This document shows, in pieces, positions 1 to 7,364 of a DNA stretch of 7,364 bases (its first letter is position 1; the number at the start of each line of letters is the position of its first letter). The notes below the pieces were generated by a model. That model ran no database searches. It worked only from the letters and a program-made list of their open reading frames with translations, and was not told the DNA's origin. The translations under genes and the position numbers were made by a program. Location: the NCBI GenBank assembly GCA_965371325.1, contig CBDUXZ010000091.1, forward strand, positions 1 to 7,364, given 5' to 3'. The DNA is from CBDUXZ01 sp965371325 [NCBI: uncultured bacterium]. Lineage in GTDB: Bacteria; JAUYMQ01.

Positions 1-2
1 AG

Positions 3-122
3 GCGCTGAAGAAGGGAGGCGCATCCGGCCCTGAAGAGTTTTCCTTGAAGCTCGCCGGGATGCTGCTGAAACTCGATCGCTACCGTGGGATCAAACCCGA
101 AAACATCTACCGGTCGGCCTGA
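3..122 (+). CDS. C-terminal end of an unidentified protein (5' truncated)
   Basis: This is the only forward frame that stays open from the left edge; the other two hit stops within the first 35 bases. It gives about 39 residues and ends at TGA (120-122). The tail is lysine- and arginine-rich and probably helical, ending in KPENIYRSA. I do not recognise the family. It does not look like the usual C-terminus of CarA, the small carbamoyl-phosphate synthetase subunit that often precedes carB. The next gene, carB, begins 21 bases downstream with no room for a promoter or terminator between them, so the two are probably co-transcribed. The single open frame and tight spacing make it likely to be a real gene end, but no function can be assigned. 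Confidence 0.65.
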   Translation, partial: ALKKGGASGPEEFSLKLAGMLLKLDRYRGIKPENIYRSA

Positions 123-143
123 CAGGGCCGGACAAGATTCTAA

Positions 144-3434
<3,291 letters not shown>

Positions 3435-3453
3435 TCCGTTTTCCGTCTGCTTT

Positions 3454-3470
3454 GGCGCCTGCACGGCGCC
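3454..3470. repeat. Inverted repeat (hairpin) 19 bases after carB
   Basis: GGCGCC (3454-3459) and GGCGCC (3465-3470) flank a five-base loop, TGCAC. The arms are self-complementary, so they form a 6-bp all-GC stem. No T-run follows on the + strand, so it does not meet the usual description of an intrinsic terminator. It could weakly attenuate or protect the 3' end of the carB message, or be a chance product of GC-rich sequence. Transcription may well read through into recG. Confidence 0.35.
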
Positions 3471-3562
3471 CGCATGGGATGACGATCCGCAGCGCGGCGC
3501 GATCCTCGGATCGGGTCCTGCTTCCCCCCATCGCGCCCGTACCTTGCACGGGCCTGCACGGG
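3460..3562 (+). repeat. Three copies of TGCACGG in the carB-recG spacer
   Basis: The heptamer TGCACGG occurs at 3460-3466, 3545-3551 and 3555-3561. The last two extend to TGCACGGG and are exactly 10 bases apart start to start, about one helical turn. The third copy lies directly over the region where a ribosome-binding site for recG would be. The first copy includes the loop of the hairpin at 3454-3470. This may be a protein-binding array or coincidence; I do not recognise the motif as a named operator. Confidence 0.3.
3535..3553. repeat. Small inverted repeat upstream of recG
   Basis: GCCCGT (3535-3540) pairs with ACGGGC (3548-3553) across a seven-base loop. A second, weaker palindrome lies just before it: GATCC (3501-3505) and GGATC (3508-3512) with only two bases between them. 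Neither is followed by a T-run. If transcribed, the 3535-3553 stem would end 20 bases before the recG start codon and might influence access to it. No function is demonstrated by the sequence. Confidence 0.3.
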
Positions 3563-3564
3563 GA
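3560..3564 (+). promoter_or_regulatory. Possible ribosome-binding site of recG
   Basis: GGGGA lies nine bases before the TTG start at 3574 and is the only purine-rich, Shine-Dalgarno-like stretch in reach. It is only a partial match to the consensus. It overlaps an out-of-frame ATG at 3564 that opens a 14-residue reading frame running into recG. Confidence 0.4.
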
Positions 3565-3573
3565 TGAACCGCC

Positions 3574-5973
3574 TTGGAGAATCTCACCGACATTCTCTCC
3601 GCCCTTGAAAAACCCCTCTCATTCGCGGCGCACGACGATCTTCGCAACCTGGGCCGCATCAAGGGGCTCGAGAAAACCATTCCGACGCTGGCCTCCAGGG
3701 GCGCCGCGTCGGCCCGCGATCCGAATGCGCAAGCCGCCTTTCGCGAACTGGCGCGCACCTTCTCGGCGTTTCCCGCCCTCGCCCTCTCCGAGCAGCGGGC
3801 GGCCGTTCGTAAGGGTCTCGATCTGCTCACCCGTCTCAAGAAAGACGCTGGTTCGGCCGGCCCGGAAGATGTGCCGGAGACTGCGGCGCTGATCGAAACG
3901 CTCAAACGACCGATGACGGCGTTCAAGGGCGTGCGAGCGAAGACCGCCGAGAAGCTTGCCCGACTCGATATTCACACCGCCTGGGATGCTCTCTGGTCCC
4001 TCCCCCGGAGCTACCAGGAGCGCCCGCCTCCGTGCCCGGTTTCTGCCGTCCGTCCGGGAGAGATGGTCACCCTGGAGGTGCAGCTCGTCGGCGCCGGACG
4101 GCCCTTCCGGGCGAGGTCGGGACTCAAGATTTTCCAGGCCCTCTTTAAGGACGACTCGGGCCCGATACGGGCCGTCTGGTACGGCTACCGTCCGGGACTT
4201 ACGCCGGGGAAGGAAGTGCGCCTCGTCGGTCTCGTGGAGCTCTCGCGCGGTCGACTGCAGCTCCGTGCACCCGACGTTGAGAGGCCGGGGGAGGGGGAGG
4301 ACGAGGAGATTCGCCCTGTTTATTCCCTGACGGAAGGGCTCGGAAAACGCGTACTTCGCTCGATCATCAGGGAGGTGGTCGAGGAAATCGGGCCGCAGAT
4401 GCCGGAGTGGATTCCGTCCTCAGTTACCTCGGCGCTTGACCTCCCGACCCTCCGGGAGGCAATTCGCGATGTCCATATCCCGCCGCCAGGCTCGGATCTC
4501 GAACAGCTCATCCAGGGTAGGACGGAGGCGCAGCGAAGACTCGCGTTCGAAGAGCTTTTCTTTATCGAGCTCGAGGCGGCGCTGCGCCGCCAGCAATATG
4601 TGCGGGAAAGCGCCGTTTCCTGTCCCGGGGGAGGAACCATTGCGCGAAGGCTCGGAGAAAACCTCCCCTTCAGGTTGACTGGCGCCCAGGCAAGGGTCCT
4701 TCGCGAAATTGGGCGCGATCTCGCCAGGCCCCATCCGATGCACCGCCTGCTGCAGGGAGACGTCGGCTGCGGAAAAACCGTCGTCGCCCTGCTGGCCTGC
4801 GCTCTCCCTCTTGATGCAGGGCTTCAGGCGGCCGTCATGGCACCCACGGAGATCCTCGCGGAGCAGCACCTTCGCACGATGGCGCCGCTCCTTCAGAGAG
4901 CGGGTGTGCGCTCCGCCCTGCTTACGTCCGGCACACCCAGGGCGGAACGCTCACAGATCCTCCGGGGGGTGGCCCGGGGCGACATTCCCCTGCTTATTGG
5001 TACCCACGCGCTGCTCGAGAAGTCCGTAAAGTTCGCCCGGCTGGGGCTTGCGATCATCGACGAGCAGCACCGTTTCGGGGTGACGCAGCGCCTGCGGCTG
5101 AAGCAAAAGGGGACCGTCGCCGAGAAACCCCACATGCTCGTCATGACGGCTACGCCGATCCCCCGAAGCCTGGCGCTGACCGTCTACGGGGATCTCGACT
5201 TGTCGGTGATCGATGAGCTCCCCCCGGGGCGGGAGCCGGTGGAAACGATTCATTTCACGGAGGACGAGCGGCCCAGAGTTTACGGTCTGGTCCGGGAGGA
5301 AGTATCGGCGGGCCGACAGGCATTCGTGGTCTATCCCCTGGTCAGCGAATCAGAGAAGCTTGATCTTCGCGACGCTTCGCGCATGGTCAAGGCGCTGCGG
5401 CGCGAGTTCAGCGAGTTCAGCGTGGGACTCATCCACGGGCAAATGAAAAGCGCGGAGAAGGACGGGGTGATGGGCGCATTCCAGGCGGGGGAGATCCAGA
5501 TACTGGTCTCCACCACCGTGATCGAGGTTGGTATCGACGTGCCCAACGCCACCCTGATGGTCGTCGAGCACGCGGAGCGCTTCGGTCTCTCCCAGCTTCA
5601 CCAGCTCCGTGGCAGGGTGGGCCGCGGGGAGGGGAGGGCCCGCTGCGTGCTTCTCACGCCTCCGGTTGCGCCGGGTTCAGACGGATCCCGGCGCATGCGA
5701 ACGATGGTCCGGACCGGGGACGGGTTTCGCATCGCCGAAGAGGATTTGGCCATGCGGGGGCCGGGGGAGTTCCTGGGGTCTCGCCAGCACGGGTTACCCG
5801 ATTTCCGGACCGCGAATCTCCTCTCCCATACGCTTCTCATCTCCCAGGCGCGGGATGCCGCCCATCGGCTCGTAGGCAGCGAAGCATCGCCAAATCGCAC
5901 GCTCCACCCCGGTCTCCGTGCGGCGCTGGCGCTCTTTGGCCACGGGAAGCACGGCAACCTTCGCGCCGGTTGA
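3574..5973 (+). CDS. recG: ATP-dependent DNA helicase RecG
   Basis: RecG is a superfamily 2 motor that remodels stalled replication forks and branch-migrates Holliday junctions and R- or D-loops on the chromosome. The 799-residue product has an extra N-terminal region (about 1-109, alanine-rich, probably helical), then a helix-hairpin-helix-like stretch and an OB-fold wedge domain (about 110-260). The motor follows: Walker A GDVGCGKT with K401, APTEILAEQH, DEQH at 496-499, TATP at 525-528, and motif VI QLHQLRGRVGRG at 674-685. The C-terminal RecG signature RGPGEFLGSRQHG lies near 728-740. The protein is longer than the E. coli form (693 residues) and close to the long Thermotoga form. An in-frame TGA at 3565-3567 rules out an earlier start, and TTG at 3574 is the first usable codon; the family-like PLSFAAHDDLRNLGRIKGLE follows closely. 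No strong promoter is visible, so it may be read from carB. Confidence 0.97.
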   Translation: MENLTDILSALEKPLSFAAHDDLRNLGRIKGLEKTIPTLASRGAASARDPNAQAAFRELARTFSAFPALALSEQRAAVRKGLDLLTRLKKDAGSAGPEDVPETAALIETLKRPMTAFKGVRAKTAEKLARLDIHTAWDALWSLPRSYQERPPPCPVSAVRPGEMVTLEVQLVGAGRPFRARSGLKIFQALFKDDSGPIRAVWYGYRPGLTPGKEVRLVGLVELSRGRLQLRAPDVERPGEGEDEEIRPVYSLTEGLGKRVLRSIIREVVEEIGPQMPEWIPSSVTSALDLPTLREAIRDVHIPPPGSDLEQLIQGRTEAQRRLAFEELFFIELEAALRRQQYVRESAVSCPGGGTIARRLGENLPFRLTGAQARVLREIGRDLARPHPMHRLLQGDVGCGKTVVALLACALPLDAGLQAAVMAPTEILAEQHLRTMAPLLQRAGVRSALLTSGTPRAERSQILRGVARGDIPLLIGTHALLEKSVKFARLGLAIIDEQHRFGVTQRLRLKQKGTVAEKPHMLVMTATPIPRSLALTVYGDLDLSVIDELPPGREPVETIHFTEDERPRVYGLVREEVSAGRQAFVVYPLVSESEKLDLRDASRMVKALRREFSEFSVGLIHGQMKSAEKDGVMGAFQAGEIQILVSTTVIEVGIDVPNATLMVVEHAERFGLSQLHQLRGRVGRGEGRARCVLLTPPVAPGSDGSRRMRTMVRTGDGFRIAEEDLAMRGPGEFLGSRQHGLPDFRTANLLSHTLLISQARDAAHRLVGSEASPNRTLHPGLRAALALFGHGKHGNLRAG

Positions 5974-5982
5974 GCCCCTCCA

Positions 5983-5995
5983 GGGACCGGTTCCC
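5983..5995. repeat. Short inverted repeat after recG
   Basis: GGGA (5983-5986) and TCCC (5992-5995) flank a five-base loop ten bases after the recG stop. The stem is only four base pairs and no T-run follows, so it is a poor terminator candidate. The rest of the segment up to 6038 is GC-rich and holds nothing else I can name. No clear intrinsic terminator for recG is visible. Confidence 0.2.
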
Positions 5996-6038
5996 CTAGG
6001 CGATCAGCCGGCCCCGCCCGCCTCGTCTCGCCATTTCG

Positions 6039-6067
6039 TTGACGATCACCTATTTCTCAAGTAAGAT
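6039..6067 (+). promoter_or_regulatory. Sigma-70-type promoter for the aminotransferase-hom unit
   Basis: TTGACG (6039-6044) matches five of six bases of the -35 consensus. TAAGAT (6062-6067) matches four of six bases of the -10 consensus. The spacer is exactly 17 bases, the optimum. The element sits in an AT-richer island within an otherwise GC-rich spacer. Transcription would begin near 6073-6076, leaving a leader of about 50 bases before the ATG at 6128. This separates the aminotransferase-hom unit from carB-recG in regulation. No recognised operator was seen. Confidence 0.6.
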
Positions 6068-6076
6068 AAGGTGTTT

Positions 6077-6092
6077 AGCGCGGCACAGCGCT
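6077..6092 (+). promoter_or_regulatory. Hairpin at the predicted 5' end of the leader
   Basis: AGCGC (6077-6081) and GCGCT (6088-6092) flank a six-base loop. If transcription starts near 6075, this stem lies at the extreme 5' end of the message, where such structures often stabilise RNA. A pyrimidine-rich tract follows (6091-6127, only about six purines), including TTTTT at 6106-6110. That run begins 14 bases after the stem, too far for an intrinsic terminator. There is no Shine-Dalgarno sequence before the ATG at 6128. I recognise no riboswitch or leader peptide here. Confidence 0.3.
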
Positions 6093-6127
6093 TCCCCCGA
6101 CACCCTTTTTCCTCGTCTGTTCTGCTC

Positions 6128-7315
6128 ATGCCTGAAGATTTCTATCGCATTCAGAGGCTCCCGCCCTACACGTTCCAGGTCGTCAACGACCTGAAGATGC
6201 AGCTTCGCGCGCAGGGCGAGGACATCATCGACCTCGGGATGGGGAATCCCGATCTCCCTCCCGCGCAGCACATCATCGACAAGCTCGTAGAAGCGGCCGG
6301 GAACCCGCGCAATCACCGCTACTCGGTGTCGAGGGGGATCTACAAGCTTCGCCTTGCAATCGTGGACTGGTACAAGCAGCGCTTCGATGCGACCTTCGAT
6401 CCCGACACGGAAGCGATCGTGACCATCGGCGTGAAAGAAGGGCTCTCCCACCTGGCGATCGCAATTATGGCTTCGGGCGACGGCGTTCTGGTCCCAAGTC
6501 CCACTTATCCGATCCACCGGTATTGCGTCGTGATCGCCGGCGGCCATACGATCGATGTGCCGCTCACATCGGACACGGATTTCTTCGAGAATTTGCGGCG
6601 GGTGTACGCAAGCTCCTTCCCCCGTCCAAAGTTCCTGATACTCTCCTTCCCGCACAATCCCACCACGGCCACGGTGGATCTCGGATTTTTCGAGCGGGTT
6701 ATCGCCTTCGCACAGGAGAACGACCTGCTCGTGATTCACGATTTTGCCTACTCGGATCTCGTCTTTGACGGATACGAAGCTCCGAGCATCCTGCAGGTGC
6801 CGGGAGCGCGCGAGGTGGCGGTGGAGTTCACAAGCATCTCGAAGACCTACAACATGCCGGGCTGGCGTGTCGGATTCTGCGTCGGTAACAAGCGGATGAT
6901 CGCGGCCCTTTCCCGCCTCAAGAGCTATCTCGACTACGGGATCTTCACACCGATCCAGGTGGCCTCCATCCTGGCGCTGAAAGGTCCCCAGGAGTGCGTG
7001 GCTGAAACACGGCGCTTGTATCGCAAGCGGCGCGATACGTTGGTAGACGGTCTGGAGAAGGCCGGCTGGAAGATCGAGAAACCCCGGGCAACCATGTTTG
7101 TCTGGGCGCCGGTGCCGGAGGCGTACCGGGATCTCGGCTCGATCGAGTTTTCGATGCGTGTTCTGAAGGAGGCGAAAGTGGCCGTTTCTCCGGGGATTGG
7201 CTTCGGCCCACACGGGGACAATGCCGTCCGTTTTGCGCTCATCGAAAACGAGGAGAGAATTCGGCAGGCGGTGAGGGGGATCCGGCGCATGCTTCGGGAG
7301 GGACCGGGACGATGA
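6128..7315 (+). CDS. alaC: AlaC-type PLP-dependent aminotransferase (fold type I)
   Basis: This predicted cytosolic class I/II aminotransferase probably interconverts alanine and pyruvate with glutamate and 2-oxoglutarate. The 395-residue product closely resembles E. coli AlaC (YfdZ) as recalled, including [14 protein letters not shown] at the N-terminus, GMGNPD (N40), HNPT (N177), HDFAYSD (D205, Y208) and [15 protein letters not shown], with the Schiff-base lysine at K239. [19 protein letters not shown] supplies the carboxylate-binding arginine, R368. A longer start at GTG 6071 is in frame, but it lies at or before the predicted transcription start and would add 19 residues unlike the family; ATG 6128 begins exactly at the family N-terminus. 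Its stop overlaps the next gene by four bases (ATGA). Related families include LL-diaminopimelate and aspartate aminotransferases. The family is certain, but exact substrate preference is inferred; the neighbouring hom gene suggests a role in aspartate-family amino acid metabolism. Confidence 0.92.
   Translation: MPEDFYRIQRLPPYTFQVVNDLKMQLRAQGEDIIDLGMGNPDLPPAQHIIDKLVEAAGNPRNHRYSVSRGIYKLRLAIVDWYKQRFDATFDPDTEAIVTIGVKEGLSHLAIAIMASGDGVLVPSPTYPIHRYCVVIAGGHTIDVPLTSDTDFFENLRRVYASSFPRPKFLILSFPHNPTTATVDLGFFERVIAFAQENDLLVIHDFAYSDLVFDGYEAPSILQVPGAREVAVEFTSISKTYNMPGWRVGFCVGNKRMIAALSRLKSYLDYGIFTPIQVASILALKGPQECVAETRRLYRKRRDTLVDGLEKAGWKIEKPRATMFVWAPVPEAYRDLGSIEFSMRVLKEAKVAVSPGIGFGPHGDNAVRFALIENEERIRQAVRGIRRMLREGPGR
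7296..7303 (+). promoter_or_regulatory. Ribosome-binding site of the hom-like gene
   Basis: GGGAGGGA lies eight bases before the ATG at 7312, inside the last codons of the aminotransferase gene. It is the strongest Shine-Dalgarno match among the gene starts in this window. It supports the ATG at 7312 as a true start. Confidence 0.75.
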
Positions 7316-7364
7316 AATCCGTGGGGATCGGGCTGGTAGGTTTCGGCGTCATCGGAACCGGTGT
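7312..7364 (+). CDS. hom: Homoserine dehydrogenase, N-terminal fragment (3' truncated)
   Basis: Only 17 codons and two bases lie in the window. They encode an N-terminal beta strand and nucleotide-binding loop, [13 protein letters not shown], with the GxGxxG pattern at residues 10-15. This is very like the start of homoserine dehydrogenase, the NAD(P)H enzyme that converts aspartate semialdehyde to homoserine in the threonine and methionine pathway. The ATG overlaps the aminotransferase stop (ATGA), so the two are probably translated in a coupled way. Another Rossmann-fold oxidoreductase cannot be fully excluded from so short a fragment. Confidence 0.8.
   Translation, partial: MKSVGIGLVGFGVIGTG

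Noticed and set aside
3454-3470. Intrinsic terminator for carB
   Set aside because: The stem is GC-rich and well placed, but no T-run follows it, so it is listed only as an inverted repeat.
3452-3892. A 146-codon + strand frame overlapping the spacer and the start of recG
   Set aside because: It overlaps recG in another frame, has a low-complexity Arg/Pro/Ser composition typical of a shadow frame, and has no recognisable domain.
6050-7213. A 387-codon minus-strand frame opposite the aminotransferase gene
   Set aside because: It is the same kind of antisense shadow; the + strand product has every hallmark of a real aminotransferase and the reverse product resembles nothing I know.

Overview
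The window is an ordinary, gene-dense stretch of a GC-rich bacterial chromosome with every gene on the + strand. It holds the tail of an unidentified gene, then carB (large subunit of carbamoyl-phosphate synthetase), recG (branch-migrating DNA helicase), an AlaC-type aminotransferase, and the first 17 codons of what is very probably homoserine dehydrogenase (hom). I see no mobile element, CRISPR array, tRNA, rRNA or defence cassette, and no convincing new biological system. The source is most likely a free-living, biosynthetically competent bacterium. The high GC content, the long form of RecG with an extra N-terminal region, and an AlaC-type aminotransferase directly before hom fit a deltaproteobacterium in the broad sense (Desulfobacterota or neighbouring phyla). 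That placement is an inference from gene style, not a demonstrated assignment.

Layout: bases 1-122 are the end of an upstream gene, and carB (144-3434) follows after only 21 bases, probably in the same transcript. A 139-base spacer (3435-3573) carries small inverted repeats and three copies of TGCACGG but no classical T-tailed terminator. recG (3574-5973) begins at a TTG codon. A 154-base spacer (5974-6127) holds the best promoter in the window (TTGACG, 17 bases, TAAGAT), followed by a short pyrimidine-rich leader without a Shine-Dalgarno sequence. The aminotransferase (6128-7315) overlaps the start of hom (7312 onward) by four bases (ATGA), so these two genes look translationally coupled.

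How the genes relate: CarB makes carbamoyl phosphate for pyrimidine and arginine synthesis. Its catalytic, ornithine-binding and UMP-binding residues match the E. coli enzyme at a constant offset of 22, the offset being due to an acidic linker insertion near residues 414-436. RecG acts in replication-fork rescue and recombination and has no obvious metabolic link to carB. The aminotransferase and hom form a separate amino-acid unit: alanine/pyruvate-type transamination next to the threonine/methionine branch of aspartate-family synthesis. The main points for a second look are the CarB insertion, the absence of carA directly upstream of carB, the recG start region, and the leader of the aminotransferase-hom unit.
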